From contig CABXRK010000002.1 in NCBI GenBank assembly GCA_902514625.1, positions 1 through 64,000 of the forward strand: a stretch of DNA of 64,000 bases. Reading direction: 5' to 3'. The notes beneath the pieces were generated by a model. It saw only the letters and a program-made list of their open reading frames with translations, had not been told where the DNA came from and did not search any database. The first letter of the stretch is position 1. Each line of letters begins with the position of its first letter. Source of the stretch: an uncultured Bacteroidota bacterium. GTDB lineage: Bacteria; Bacteroidota; Bacteroidia; Flavobacteriales; Flavobacteriaceae. This document shows, in pieces, positions 46,483 through 55,452 of this stretch. Both the position numbers and the translations under genes were made by a program.

Positions 46483-47439
46483 CTATATAATTAACCTTCT
46501 AGCAATATCTAATAAATTCTTTTTTTCTTTAATCGATCTAGTCATCGGAAGCTTTGCTACTCCAAGAATTCTTCTTATAATTTCAATTCCTGTAAATTGA
46601 CTCATTAATTTTATATCCATTGCTCTTGCATATGAATTAACAACTGTATCAATATAAGTTAATTTACCAGTTATCATTATTAGATGAGCACAAAGAACTC
46701 CTATATCAAATTCTTTCAAACCAACAAAACTAAATTCTGGATCTATAATAAAAATTTCATCATTATCATTTTTTAACCAACTTCCAGGGTAATAATCTCC
46801 ATGTAATAAACAATCTCCTTTTTCAAGGTACCTTTTAGAGGCTATCTTAACCGTATTTAGCAGCTCTATATCGTTTATTATACTATTAGAAATCGATTTA
46901 ATCTCAGACTCAACAATGTTTTCTTTTAAAAAAGGAATAATGAAAATATGTTCATAATTTAACTTTCTTAATTCAAGGTTTAATGGGTAATCCATATTTA
47001 TATTAGTTGAATGTACCCCTTTAAGAATCTTAACTACTTTAATTAAGTCCCCTTTTCTTAATATTTTATTATCATAAAGCTCAATCATATCATTAGAGTT
47101 AACTATATCTTCCTGTATTATTAATTTTTCTTGTTCATCATATAGTAAAACCTCTGGAAAATAATTATTTATAGATTCATTTTTAATTGCTTCAAAAAAT
47201 ACTTTCTCAACTGTAATTCTTTCAATAGGAGCTTTAATTTCGGGGTATTTTTGAACAAAAGGCCTGGATTGCTTTAGAATAAATGATCTCTGATTGGTTA
47301 TAACTCTAATTACAACATTCATATTTCCCTCCCCTGGCCTATTAATTGAAAGGATCTTTTCTTTTGTATGCATAAATTGAAGCTTCTTTAATAAAGTCTC
47401 AATTTCATGTATTGAAGTAGTTAAATCAATGTATATCAC
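46483..47439 (-). CDS. Phosphotransferase of the methylthioribose kinase (MtnK)/APH type
   Basis: The protein is a kinase fold. It has the glycine-rich INRPGEGNMNVVIRV loop, the Brenner-type catalytic motif CLLHGDYYPGSWLK near residue 215 and the metal motif IDPEFSFVGLKEFDIGVL. This matches the MtnK/aminoglycoside phosphotransferase fold, most like methylthioribose kinase. The ORF track starts at 47475, but the GTG at 47439 gives the family N-terminus and only a 14-base overlap with the nucleoside hydrolase. It lies downstream of an exported nucleoside hydrolase, so it may phosphorylate a released sugar. Confidence 0.82.
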   Translation of the reverse strand: MIYIDLTTSIHEIETLLKKLQFMHTKEKILSINRPGEGNMNVVIRVITNQRSFILKQSRPFVQKYPEIKAPIERITVEKVFFEAIKNESINNYFPEVLLYDEQEKLIIQEDIVNSNDMIELYDNKILRKGDLIKVVKILKGVHSTNINMDYPLNLELRKLNYEHIFIIPFLKENIVESEIKSISNSIINDIELLNTVKIASKRYLEKGDCLLHGDYYPGSWLKNDNDEIFIIDPEFSFVGLKEFDIGVLCAHLIMITGKLTYIDTVVNSYARAMDIKLMSQFTGIEIIRRILGVAKLPMTRSIKEKKNLLDIARRLII

Positions 47440-48355
47440 TTTTAATAATTTTTCGTATTTCTTTCCAAAAATCAATTTTCATTTGAGTTACATTAATATA
47501 TGTGTAAATATTAATTAACCTATTAACATTTTCTTTTGGAGTATAAAATTGTTCTTTTTTAGCAAAATTTGAATCTATTAATGCTTCTATAAGAGCCAAA
47601 TCCCACATTATCCACTCATTTTTTAGTGGATCTACTTTAGTCCACCATCTATCATAGGTGTTCCATCTGTTGATTAAATACCGCCCTATTCTATCATCTT
47701 CTTTTAAATTATCAAAAACATTAGACTTTTTAAAAACTAGATTCTGACTTGTGCTAGCAGACATTACGTTAAAATTTAATCCTTTTGTATTTAATAATAA
47801 ATCTAGAGCTAATCGATCATTTCTAGTATTAAACTCTTCTTTACTATACTTGTTTTGGATTGGATCATGCCAAAACCCTATATAATAAACTTCAATCTTA
47901 GAAATAATGCTAGGGTCTTGAAGTATTGCTGATGCTATATTTGTACATGGTCCCAAAATTAAAATAATCAACTTTTCATCTTCAGAAAGTTGATTTACAA
48001 CTTTAACTATGAAGTTTGAAGCTTCTGATATAGAGGGTTTTAATGAATTCTCTATTGGTTTATTTGAACCTATGAATAATGGTATGTTTTCAATGTTTAG
48101 TAACTCAATTATTTTCAGGTTTACTTTATGACTCTCTAGGTTAGAGTTTTTAGAAGCATAAGGGGAGGTATGAAAATGCGCGGATGTAATACCTAATACA
48201 TTAAAAGATGGCTCAATTAGTGCTCTGACAATAGCAAACATATCGTCTATTTCGTTTGCTGTATCTGCATCAATTATAATGTTTTTTTTCTCTTGACAAA
48301 TTGAAATATTGTGAGAAAGGGACAATCCAATTATTAAAATAAATACTCTAAACAT
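47426..48355 (-). CDS. Exported nucleoside hydrolase (IUNH family)
   Basis: After a signal peptide (FRVFILIIGLSLSHNISICQ), residues KNIIIDADTANEIDDMFAIVRAL hold the calcium-binding DxDxxxxDD of inosine/uridine nucleoside hydrolases, followed by ILILGPCTNIASAI and, near residue 250, WIMWDLALIEAL. These enzymes cleave the N-glycosidic bond of nucleosides. Export means the substrate would be cleaved in the periplasm. It is 16 bases downstream of the BspA-like lipoprotein gene and overlaps the kinase. Confidence 0.9.
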   Translation of the reverse strand: MFRVFILIIGLSLSHNISICQEKKNIIIDADTANEIDDMFAIVRALIEPSFNVLGITSAHFHTSPYASKNSNLESHKVNLKIIELLNIENIPLFIGSNKPIENSLKPSISEASNFIVKVVNQLSEDEKLIILILGPCTNIASAILQDPSIISKIEVYYIGFWHDPIQNKYSKEEFNTRNDRLALDLLLNTKGLNFNVMSASTSQNLVFKKSNVFDNLKEDDRIGRYLINRWNTYDRWWTKVDPLKNEWIMWDLALIEALIDSNFAKKEQFYTPKENVNRLINIYTYINVTQMKIDFWKEIRKIIKSDIH

Positions 48356-48371
48356 TATATGTTGATTTTAT

Positions 48372-49622
48372 TTAAGGACAAGTTCCCCAAACAGGTTTGT
48401 TAGCAGATGTAAGGGGGGCTTCGGCTGAAAACCCACCAGGCTCTGAAGTAATATTAGTGACGCACCAACCTGATATATCTTGATTAAATGATTGAGCCTT
48501 ATAAAACATACCCTCCATATCAGTTACACTAGAAGTATCCCAAGAACCTATATCTTGATTAAAGCTTGAATAACCAAATATACCCCCCATATCAATCACA
48601 CTGGAAGTATCCCAGGAGCCTATGTCCTGATTAAAAGCTTGAGCCTTATAAAACATACCTTCCATATCAGTTACATTAGAAGTCTTCCAAGAACCTATAT
48701 CTTGATTAAATGAAGTGGCTTCTTGAAAAACACCTCCCATGTCAGTCACACTGGAAGTATTCCAGGCCCCTATATTCTGATTAAAAGCTTGAGCCTTATA
48801 AAACATACCCTCCATATCAGTTACATTAGAAGTCTTCCAAGAACCTATGTCTTGATTAAATGAAGTAGCTTCTTGAAAAACACCCCCCATATCAGTCACA
48901 CTGGAAGTGTCCCAGGCCCCTATGTCTTGATTAAATGATGGATTATACATAAAAATAGCCTCCATATTAGTAACACTAGAAGTCTCCCAAGAGCCTATAT
49001 CTTGATTAAAAGCTTCAGCAGTATGAAACATACCTCCCATATCAGTCACAATGGAAGTATCCCAGGAACCTATATCCTGATTAAAAGCTTGAGCCTTATA
49101 AAACATACCCTCCATATCAGTTACACTAGAAGTCTTCCAAAAACCTATATCTTGATTAAAAGCTTCAGCAGTATGAAACATACCATTCATATTAGTCACA
49201 TTAGAGGTATCCCAAGAACCTATATCTTGATTAAATGATTTTTTTTGAAAAAACATAGACTTCATATCGTTCACCTTAGAAGTACAAACACAGGTAACAT
49301 CTTCATCGTTAGCAATCATATTTCTTAGTGTTTTCTCAGTAACAACGGTATAGACTTTTCCATCAATAGTTCCCGTTTGAAAAGAAAAATCCGCATCAGG
49401 ACATTTTATAGTTACCCCATTAGAGTCAAGGTAAATTACGGTACTCTCTGTGGTAGAGGTTGCTGTAGTTGAACTTGCTGTGGTAGAGGTATTAGATGTT
49501 GAAGTATTGGGAGTTATAGCATTATCTATAACAGGAGTTTGAGTGGCTTCAGGAGCAGGTTTGCTACAAGAAACAATTATAAGGGTTGAAAAAAATAAAA
49601 TACCTAAAAGAGTTCTAAACAT
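48372..49622 (-). CDS. BspA-type (DUF285) leucine-rich repeat surface lipoprotein
   Basis: A lipoprotein signal ([17 protein letters not shown]) is followed by a Ser/Thr-rich linker (residues 25-62). A short cysteine-bearing segment comes next, then 11 tandem repeats of about 25 residues (consensus [25 protein letters not shown]), the DUF285/BspA pattern known from surface adhesins. The product is probably displayed on the cell surface and binds a host or particle surface. The first 27 residues are nearly identical to those of the truncated lipoprotein at 57937. It is upstream of the nucleoside hydrolase. Confidence 0.92.
   Translation of the reverse strand: MFRTLLGILFFSTLIIVSCSKPAPEATQTPVIDNAITPNTSTSNTSTTASSTTATSTTESTVIYLDSNGVTIKCPDADFSFQTGTIDGKVYTVVTEKTLRNMIANDEDVTCVCTSKVNDMKSMFFQKKSFNQDIGSWDTSNVTNMNGMFHTAEAFNQDIGFWKTSSVTDMEGMFYKAQAFNQDIGSWDTSIVTDMGGMFHTAEAFNQDIGSWETSSVTNMEAIFMYNPSFNQDIGAWDTSSVTDMGGVFQEATSFNQDIGSWKTSNVTDMEGMFYKAQAFNQNIGAWNTSSVTDMGGVFQEATSFNQDIGSWKTSNVTDMEGMFYKAQAFNQDIGSWDTSSVIDMGGIFGYSSFNQDIGSWDTSSVTDMEGMFYKAQSFNQDISGWCVTNITSEPGGFSAEAPLTSANKPVWGTCP
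48443..49275 (-). repeat. Tandem 75-bp repeats encoding the BspA-like repeats
   Basis: The gene's repeat region is built of 11 units of about 75 bp that encode FNQDIGSW-containing repeats. Within it, a 150-bp double unit starting at 48670 is nearly identical to the next at 48820 (period exactly 150 bp). This indicates a recent internal duplication. Confidence 0.85.
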
Positions 49623-49644
49623 ATTTTATATGTATAAATAAAAG

Positions 49645-49674
49645 CCCCTAAAGTTAATTAGAGGGGATATGGGG
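49645..49674 (+). repeat. Spacer element copy 1 (CCCCTAAAGTTAATTAGAGG)
   Basis: The element is CCCCTAAAGTTAATTAGAGGGGATATGGGG. It lies 3' of the small minus-strand gene at 49682 and just 5' of the BspA-like gene. In this copy the arms CCCCT/AGGGG pair, and the minus strand continues CTTTTATTT, so it may end transcription. It is one member of the family described in the findings. Confidence 0.6.
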
Positions 49675-49681
49675 TTAGCTA

Positions 49682-49810
49682 TTATTTACCTCTTCCCGTT
49701 TTTCTAATTGATGCATTTGCTCTTTTAGTAGATCTTGTGGAAATATTTTTTTTACCCTTATTATCTTTAGAATTATTAAGCTTGCTATTACCGAAAAATT
49801 TACTTGTCAT
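49682..49810 (-). CDS. Small basic protein, 42 residues (not on the ORF track)
   Basis: ATG at 49808-49810 opens MTSKFFGNSKLNNSKDNKGK followed by KNISTRSTKRANASIRKTGRGK and a TAA stop. The product is strongly basic and unstructured, like small nucleic-acid-binding or ribosome-associated basic proteins, but I recognise no family. It follows another small membrane ORF (49849-49938) by 38 bases on the same strand. Confidence 0.5.
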   Translation of the reverse strand: MTSKFFGNSKLNNSKDNKGKKNISTRSTKRANASIRKTGRGK

Positions 49811-49848
49811 TGTTATAATTTTTAAACTATTCAACTAAGATAAGCTCT

Positions 49849-49938
49849 TTACCTGAAAAAGAGCACAAAAATATAGTAAGGAATCATAACGGCTAAAAAC
49901 CCTACAATAGTCCAGAGAATCCATTTTTTTAAATCCAT
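49849..49938 (-). CDS. Single-helix membrane microprotein, 29 residues (not on the ORF track)
   Basis: ATG at 49936-49938 gives MDLKKWILWTIVGFLAVMIP followed by YYIFVLFFR and a stop. A short basic N-terminus and one full-length membrane helix with aromatic edges fit a real small membrane protein rather than chance, but there is no homologue I know. It is divergent from the membrane protein at 49999, with 60 bases between. Confidence 0.45.
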   Translation of the reverse strand: MDLKKWILWTIVGFLAVMIPYYIFVLFFR

Positions 49939-49998
49939 AAAGCAAAAATACAATAAACAGATTTATAAAAAACCTACCTTTTTTCCTATTTTAGATGT

Positions 49999-50205
49999 AT
50001 GGAAAAACTATTAAAATTGAATCCACAATATTTAATTAGCATTGGATTTATTCTAATGTGTGTTGGAGGTGTTTTTTTTGATGTAACTAGCGATATTGGA
50101 CTTGGGATTATCCTTTTTGGAGGTTTAATAAATTTATTAGGGTGTATTATAGGTTTCATTCAAATAAAGAAAAATAAAAAAACCCCCACTAAGAAAGTTA
50201 ATTAG
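49999..50205 (+). CDS. Small membrane protein with two helices
   Basis: The 68-residue protein has hydrophobic helices at about residues 11-27 (YLISIGFILMCVGGVFF) and 32-54 (IGLGIILFGGLINLLGCIIGFI), ending in a lysine-rich tail. No family is recognised. Its last codons (AAA GTT AAT TAG) lie inside spacer element copy 2, so the natural C-terminus is formed by the repeat. Confidence 0.65.
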   Translation: MEKLLKLNPQYLISIGFILMCVGGVFFDVTSDIGLGIILFGGLINLLGCIIGFIQIKKNKKTPTKKVN

Positions 50206-50217
50206 AGGTCTGGGTGG
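50183..50217 (+). repeat. Spacer element copy 2
   Basis: CCCCCACTAAGAAAGTTAATTAGAGGTCTGGGTGG. The core AAAGTTAATTAGAGG is identical to copy 1. It contains the stop codon of the upstream small membrane protein gene. Confidence 0.55.
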
Positions 50218-50347
50218 TTAGTTACCCATTATTATAGGGGTAAGCTTTTTCTTTAGTTTCTATATAAAAATTAGAATTATGTCCGAGTAAAAGTAACAGC
50301 TCTAGCGCTGCAAAGTGATTTTTTTGAGTTCAAAAAAGCAACTAAAC

Positions 50348-51619
50348 TTATGACCGACCTTTATAAAATTCATTTAAAATGAAGTACACCCCTCCAGAAA
50401 CTATCAAAGATTGAATAGATGGTACCCCAAAGGAATGAATATATTGTGTTAAATAGCCTATTAAAAATCCAAAAACAATACTTATTGTAGCTAACCAATT
50501 CCATGATTTTTTTTCTGAATTCTTTTTACTATGTATAAAAAAATATTGACATATAATAACGCCAGAAATTGCTGGAATAATTAAAGCTATTAAATATAGA
50601 AAATTGACAAATTGATCCATAATTCCTATAAGCGATAACACAATTCCTAATATTGCAAATAAAATAGTGAATTTTTTTCTGCTGGTATCTTTTTGATCAT
50701 TAAATACATTGCATAATGCCAATCCTCCAGTATAATTACCTATTAGTTGGCTTGTCCAAGTTGCAATCCATAAGATGATAAAGCCCCACGCAGGAAAACC
50801 AAGATCTTGCATTACTTTTACTATATCTGCACTACCAGTTCCTATTGACATAATGGCTCCAACTATAAACAATGGAAAGCCTACAATAATGATTCCTAAA
50901 GGGATTAATATATTATCCTTCCAATTAGGTTTTGCAAATCTGGTATAATCAGGTGCAATTAACCATTGTGCAACATTAATGCTTATTACCAAATTAACAC
51001 CTTCTGTAATGCTCATTTCTCCATTTGGCTTCCAGTCATATATATTTTGCCAACCTAAATTTTTTATCGATAAATATAAAGCCACAATTGCTAATAAAAG
51101 ACCAGCAGGTATTGCTATATAATCTACCCATTTAATAGAGTTATATCCTAGAATTGAGGGTACAGCAAAAAGTAACCCAACAATGGTTGTAATGAAAATA
51201 TAAAATAAAAAATTATCATTTTTATTAATACCTAATAAAGCGCCTAGGGCATCAGATGATACTGAGGTTTGTATTGCCCACCATCCTAAGGTCAAAATTA
51301 TTATAATGCTGCTTACTATAATTCGTGATTGCTCTTTACCAAAACTGAAAACTGAAAGAGTAGAAGAAGTTAAACCTGTTTTGGCTCCAATATATCCCAC
51401 CACAGCATTTCCTATCCATTGAAAAAAGACAAGTCCAACTAGCAGAATTCCTATAATCTCAATAATTCCAAAGTTCCCTATTAAAATACCTCCTGCTAAA
51501 AGAACTGGAATGCAAAATTCTAACCCTCCGAAAATTATTGCTGGTACATACCACTTCTGTCTTCTGTCAATTGGTATGGGATTAAATAAACTATCTTTTG
51601 TTTTCTTAAAATTTTCCAT
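50348..51619 (-). CDS. NCS1-family permease (cytosine/purine/hydantoin transporter, CodB-like)
   Basis: A 423-residue transporter of about 12 helices. The start IDRRQKWYVPAIIFGGLEFCIPVLLAGG is characteristic of CodB-like permeases, with GIIEIIGILLVGLVFFQWIGNAVVGYIGAKTGL following. The NCS1 family imports cytosine, purines, allantoin or hydantoins. Being the last gene of an operon with HyuA and HyuB, it probably imports the hydantoin-like substrate of those enzymes. It is 58 bases downstream of hyuB. Confidence 0.9.
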   Translation of the reverse strand: MENFKKTKDSLFNPIPIDRRQKWYVPAIIFGGLEFCIPVLLAGGILIGNFGIIEIIGILLVGLVFFQWIGNAVVGYIGAKTGLTSSTLSVFSFGKEQSRIIVSSIIIILTLGWWAIQTSVSSDALGALLGINKNDNFLFYIFITTIVGLLFAVPSILGYNSIKWVDYIAIPAGLLLAIVALYLSIKNLGWQNIYDWKPNGEMSITEGVNLVISINVAQWLIAPDYTRFAKPNWKDNILIPLGIIIVGFPLFIVGAIMSIGTGSADIVKVMQDLGFPAWGFIILWIATWTSQLIGNYTGGLALCNVFNDQKDTSRKKFTILFAILGIVLSLIGIMDQFVNFLYLIALIIPAISGVIICQYFFIHSKKNSEKKSWNWLATISIVFGFLIGYLTQYIHSFGVPSIQSLIVSGGVYFILNEFYKGRS

Positions 51620-51677
51620 TATACTTTAAATATTATTCTTTTTTTGGAAAAATAGCTTTTTTTAATTCCATATTTGT

Positions 51678-53369
51678 TCAACTTTTTATTACTTCATTAG
51701 AAAAATGCTTATAGTTATTTAATGCTTGCTCTTCTGTAATATAGCCATTTTTAATATCTTTTTTTATTTTTTTTATTGGACGTTTATCAGGATTGCCATA
51801 CCCACCTCCTGTTGCTGTAACTAATTTCACTCTATCTCCTTTATTTAACTTTATATTGGTAACTACATTGTATTTTTCTTCACTACCATCTGTTCTAATT
51901 ACCGTGAAATAGTTGTAGCTTCCGTCATATCCTTCATTCAAACCCCATGTGGGTATAGAATATCCTAAAAATGCACCTGTTAAAAACGCCTCTTTAGAAA
52001 GCACTTTAAATACTAAATATTGCCCATTACCTCCTTGAAACTCACCATATCCTCCTCCTTCATTATGAAAGCAATACTCTTCTACCATTACCCCATATTT
52101 ACGTTCTCTGGTTTCGGCAGGAATATTGTAAGACTCTCCATGAGAATAAGAGAATTGTCCTCGGTTACCATCATTAAAAGCATTGGCTCCCCATCCGCCC
52201 GACAAAGGTTCTGCCTGTACGTAAAATTCATTGGTTACGGGGTGTAATCCAGAAATATAGGTAACACATACCGACCTGAAATGACCTGCAGGTAATTTCT
52301 CTGGAACTATAGGTCCCAATGTTTTTAGTAGTAAATCAATAGCTGCTAAAAATACTTCGTAATACACCGAGATAGGCGCTGGTGAGTTAGCACTTACAAC
52401 GGTGTTTTCAGGACAGATTAGTTTTACATGTTTGAAAGAACCATTATTGGCTGGTAATGTAGGCGTGGTAATAGATTTAAAAGCGGCTCTTACGGCGGTT
52501 TCCAATCCTGTTCTGGATAAATTTAACGGGCCTTTTAATTGCTTGTGTGTACCTGTAAAATCACACACCATTTCATTATCTTTGATAATAATTTTCAACT
52601 TTATAGGAAAAGGGCCGTTGCCAAAACCATCATTTTCAATATATCCAGTATTTTCATACGTTCCATTAGGAATTTTTTGTAATTCTTTTAAACTAATACG
52701 CTCTCCATATTCCATGAATTCTTTCGCTGCTTGTTTATAAGCTTTTAAACCATATTTGTCTATGAGCTTAATTATCCGCTCTGCTCCAACATCGTTGGCC
52801 GCTATACCTGAAAACAAATCACCCGAAGTGCTCTTGGGCAATCTAACATTCGCTTCCAGCATTTTCAAAACGGCATCATTTATTTTTCCTTCTTCCCTTA
52901 CTTTAATGAATGGAAAATGGATTCCTTCTTGATAGATTTCAGTAGACACCGTAGAAACAGAACCTGGATTTGTTCCTCCAATATCAGTCCAATGAGCTTT
53001 ATTGACTGTAAAAGCGACTCTTTCCTTTTTATAAAAAATAGGTGTTATAATAGCGATATCGGAGAGATGCGTTCCTCCTCCAAGATATGGTGTATTGGCA
53101 ATAATGACATCACCTTCTTTTAAGGGATTATTGTCACCAAAACGCTTCAGAGTTTCTTCAACAACCAGACTCATTGCTGCCAAAAATGTGATTACGCCAT
53201 TACCTTGTGCCAATAACCTTCCTTCTCCATCTGTTATTCCTACGGCATAATCCAAAGCCTCATAAATAATAGGACTCATACTGGTTCGTTGTATGGTTTC
53301 AAACATAGCTTCACCTATTGAGATAAGGGAATCTTGTATAATATCTGATGTAAATTTATTTAAGCTCAT
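51678..53369 (-). CDS. hyuB: Hydantoinase B / oxoprolinase subunit
   Basis: The 563-residue protein has the HyuB N-terminus SIGEAMFETIQRTSMSPIIYE, the metal site PYLGGGTHLSDIAIITPIF near residue 100, and the GG-rich EEYCFHNEGGGYGEFQGG near residue 430. With HyuA it forms an ATP-dependent amidohydrolase for N-methylhydantoin, 5-oxoproline or carboxylation-type substrates. The start codon overlaps the hyuA stop by four bases (ATGA). GC content is visibly higher than in region 1. Confidence 0.94.
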   Translation of the reverse strand: MSLNKFTSDIIQDSLISIGEAMFETIQRTSMSPIIYEALDYAVGITDGEGRLLAQGNGVITFLAAMSLVVEETLKRFGDNNPLKEGDVIIANTPYLGGGTHLSDIAIITPIFYKKERVAFTVNKAHWTDIGGTNPGSVSTVSTEIYQEGIHFPFIKVREEGKINDAVLKMLEANVRLPKSTSGDLFSGIAANDVGAERIIKLIDKYGLKAYKQAAKEFMEYGERISLKELQKIPNGTYENTGYIENDGFGNGPFPIKLKIIIKDNEMVCDFTGTHKQLKGPLNLSRTGLETAVRAAFKSITTPTLPANNGSFKHVKLICPENTVVSANSPAPISVYYEVFLAAIDLLLKTLGPIVPEKLPAGHFRSVCVTYISGLHPVTNEFYVQAEPLSGGWGANAFNDGNRGQFSYSHGESYNIPAETRERKYGVMVEEYCFHNEGGGYGEFQGGNGQYLVFKVLSKEAFLTGAFLGYSIPTWGLNEGYDGSYNYFTVIRTDGSEEKYNVVTNIKLNKGDRVKLVTATGGGYGNPDKRPIKKIKKDIKNGYITEEQALNNYKHFSNEVIKS

Positions 53370-55432
53370 TTCTGCTCTATTTTTGTGATTATAATATTAG
53401 CATAATCGTCAATTGTAAACTGATGGCTTGGAGGTACTACTGTTGATGTGGACTGTTCAACTATGATCGCCGGACCTTGCTCTACCATTCCTGGTTCTAA
53501 CTTATCTCTATCATAAAACTTACTATTATGAATGCCAGACTCATCAAAATCTACATCTTCATAAGTAATTAAAGCATCATCGATTGAACTTCTTTTTGAC
53601 TCTACTTTCACTATAATTGGTTTGTTTACAATAACCTCTGCCACCAAATGGTAATTAACAATTTCTATTTTAGTATCTGATAAGCTAAATGCATATCTCT
53701 TTTGATGCAATTGATGAAAATCTCTTTCTATTACATCAATTTGAAGATTATTTAAATCTGTTAATTTAAGTTTTACAGAATGCTCCTGTCCATCATACCT
53801 TAAGTCAAGATGGTACTCAAATATAATGTTGTCTTTTTGGTATAAATCTCTTTCATAGGCCTCAATAGCTTCGTCTTTCATTTCTTTAAAAACACCGTTC
53901 AACCTTGAAAAGTTATCAGCAATTAAATCCATTACATCAGTACGAATATAATCCCTCCTTAAATCAGACATTAACATTCCAAAAGCAGAAAATACACCAG
54001 CATTTAAAGGTACTATAACTTCAGGAATCTGAAGATCATTAGCTAAATAGGCTCCATGCATTGGACCTCCTCCTCCAATAACAATTAATGAAAAATCTCT
54101 AGGATCATATCCTTTATTGACCGATACACTTTTTAATGCATTAACCATGTTTGAATTTGCAACTCGAATAACTCCACGAGCCATTTCTGCTAGGGACATA
54201 TTTAGTTCATTACAAAGTGATTTTGCAGCTCTTTCTATATTGTTAAAATCAGGTGTTAATTCACCTCCTAAAAAATAATTTCTATGTATTCTATTACACA
54301 CAACATTCGCATCGGTAGTTGTAAAATTTTGCCCCCCTTTTCCATAAGATGAAGGTCCGGGAATAGCTCCTGCACTTTTAGGTCCAACCCTCATTTTTCC
54401 TCCATCATCTAACCATGCAATACTTCCTCCGCCGTTACCGATTTCTACTATATCGATTACGGGGGTTAAAATGGGAAAACCTGCTTTTGTCTTAGTTTTT
54501 TCTATGTTATACGTAGTAACAATCTTTGGTGTTCCATTTTCTATTAATGAACATTTTGCAGTAGTACCACCAATATCCAATACAATAAGATTCTTTTTCT
54601 CTATTGTCCTTCCTAATACTACAGCACCCAAAACTCCACTAGCAGGGCCAGATTCTATAAGCGTAATGGGGTTTGCTTTAACATCCTCAACAGTAGTAAT
54701 ACCGCCGTTAGATTGCATAATGTAAAGATTATTCTTGTAACCTAACTTTTGTAAATTATGAGTAAGGTTATTCAAATACTTGGTTGTAATAGGCTTTACA
54801 TAAGCAGACAATACGGTTGAACTAGTTCGCTCATACTCTCGCCATTCTCTAGTTACTTCATGTGATGTTATAACCTCAATGTTTGGGTATTTTTTCTTTA
54901 TTAGGGCTCCCAATTGTTTTTCGTGTATAGGGTTTTTATAAGCATGTATTAAACAAATAGCAATGGACTCTACACCTTCACTTACAAAATAATTTAAAAG
55001 CGAGTCAACATTGTCACTATTCAGTGGAGATATCACTTCTCCCAAATAATTGATGCGCTCATCAACCTCTTGCCTTAAATAACGCTCGACAAAAGGCGCC
55101 TCCTTCTTAAAATTAAAATTATACAAATCTGGTCGAGTACCCCTAGCTATTTCTAATACATCTCTAAAACCTTTAGTTGTAAATAATGCTGTTTTAGATC
55201 CCTTTCTTTCGGTAATGGCGTTAATAACAACAGTTGTACCATGTGCAAAGAACTCAATAGTACTTAAATCTAATCCTATTTTTTCGATTGCATTCAAAAT
55301 CCCCTTTTCGAATTCATTGGGCGTAGTACTAGATTTAGAAACTTTTACATTGGTAAGCTCTTTATTTTTGTTGTTATAATTAAAGTATACAAGATCAGTA
55401 AATGTTCCTCCAATATCTGTGGCAATTCTCAT
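53366..55432 (-). CDS. hyuA: Hydantoinase A / oxoprolinase subunit
   Basis: The 688-residue protein has the actin-like ATPase motif RIATDIGGTFTDLVYF at residue 2, the HGTTVVINAITER loop, the second phosphate motif IVLDIGGTTAKCSLIENG near residue 283, and VIGGGGPMHGAYLA near residue 450. It activates the substrate with ATP for cleavage by HyuB. It lies 20 bases after the DUF3237 gene and overlaps hyuB, so the four genes form one operon. The substrate cannot be decided from sequence alone; hydantoin, 5-oxoproline and acetone/acetophenone-type substrates remain possible. Confidence 0.94.
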   Translation of the reverse strand: MRIATDIGGTFTDLVYFNYNNKNKELTNVKVSKSSTTPNEFEKGILNAIEKIGLDLSTIEFFAHGTTVVINAITERKGSKTALFTTKGFRDVLEIARGTRPDLYNFNFKKEAPFVERYLRQEVDERINYLGEVISPLNSDNVDSLLNYFVSEGVESIAICLIHAYKNPIHEKQLGALIKKKYPNIEVITSHEVTREWREYERTSSTVLSAYVKPITTKYLNNLTHNLQKLGYKNNLYIMQSNGGITTVEDVKANPITLIESGPASGVLGAVVLGRTIEKKNLIVLDIGGTTAKCSLIENGTPKIVTTYNIEKTKTKAGFPILTPVIDIVEIGNGGGSIAWLDDGGKMRVGPKSAGAIPGPSSYGKGGQNFTTTDANVVCNRIHRNYFLGGELTPDFNNIERAAKSLCNELNMSLAEMARGVIRVANSNMVNALKSVSVNKGYDPRDFSLIVIGGGGPMHGAYLANDLQIPEVIVPLNAGVFSAFGMLMSDLRRDYIRTDVMDLIADNFSRLNGVFKEMKDEAIEAYERDLYQKDNIIFEYHLDLRYDGQEHSVKLKLTDLNNLQIDVIERDFHQLHQKRYAFSLSDTKIEIVNYHLVAEVIVNKPIIVKVESKRSSIDDALITYEDVDFDESGIHNSKFYDRDKLEPGMVEQGPAIIVEQSTSTVVPPSHQFTIDDYANIIITKIEQK

Positions 55433-55452
55433 ATAGCTGTTTTTAAAAATTA

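Noticed and set aside
49002-49238. + strand ORF with regular repeats
   Set aside because: It is the reverse reading of the 75-bp BspA repeats; the minus-strand frame has the signal peptide and known repeat motif.
48443-49275. Direct repeats possibly forming a CRISPR array
   Set aside because: Units of 75 bp without unique spacers, all within one open frame; no cas gene is near.
49844-49864. GCTCTTT/AAAGAGC hairpin as a terminator
   Set aside because: A 7-bp stem exists but no T run follows on either strand.
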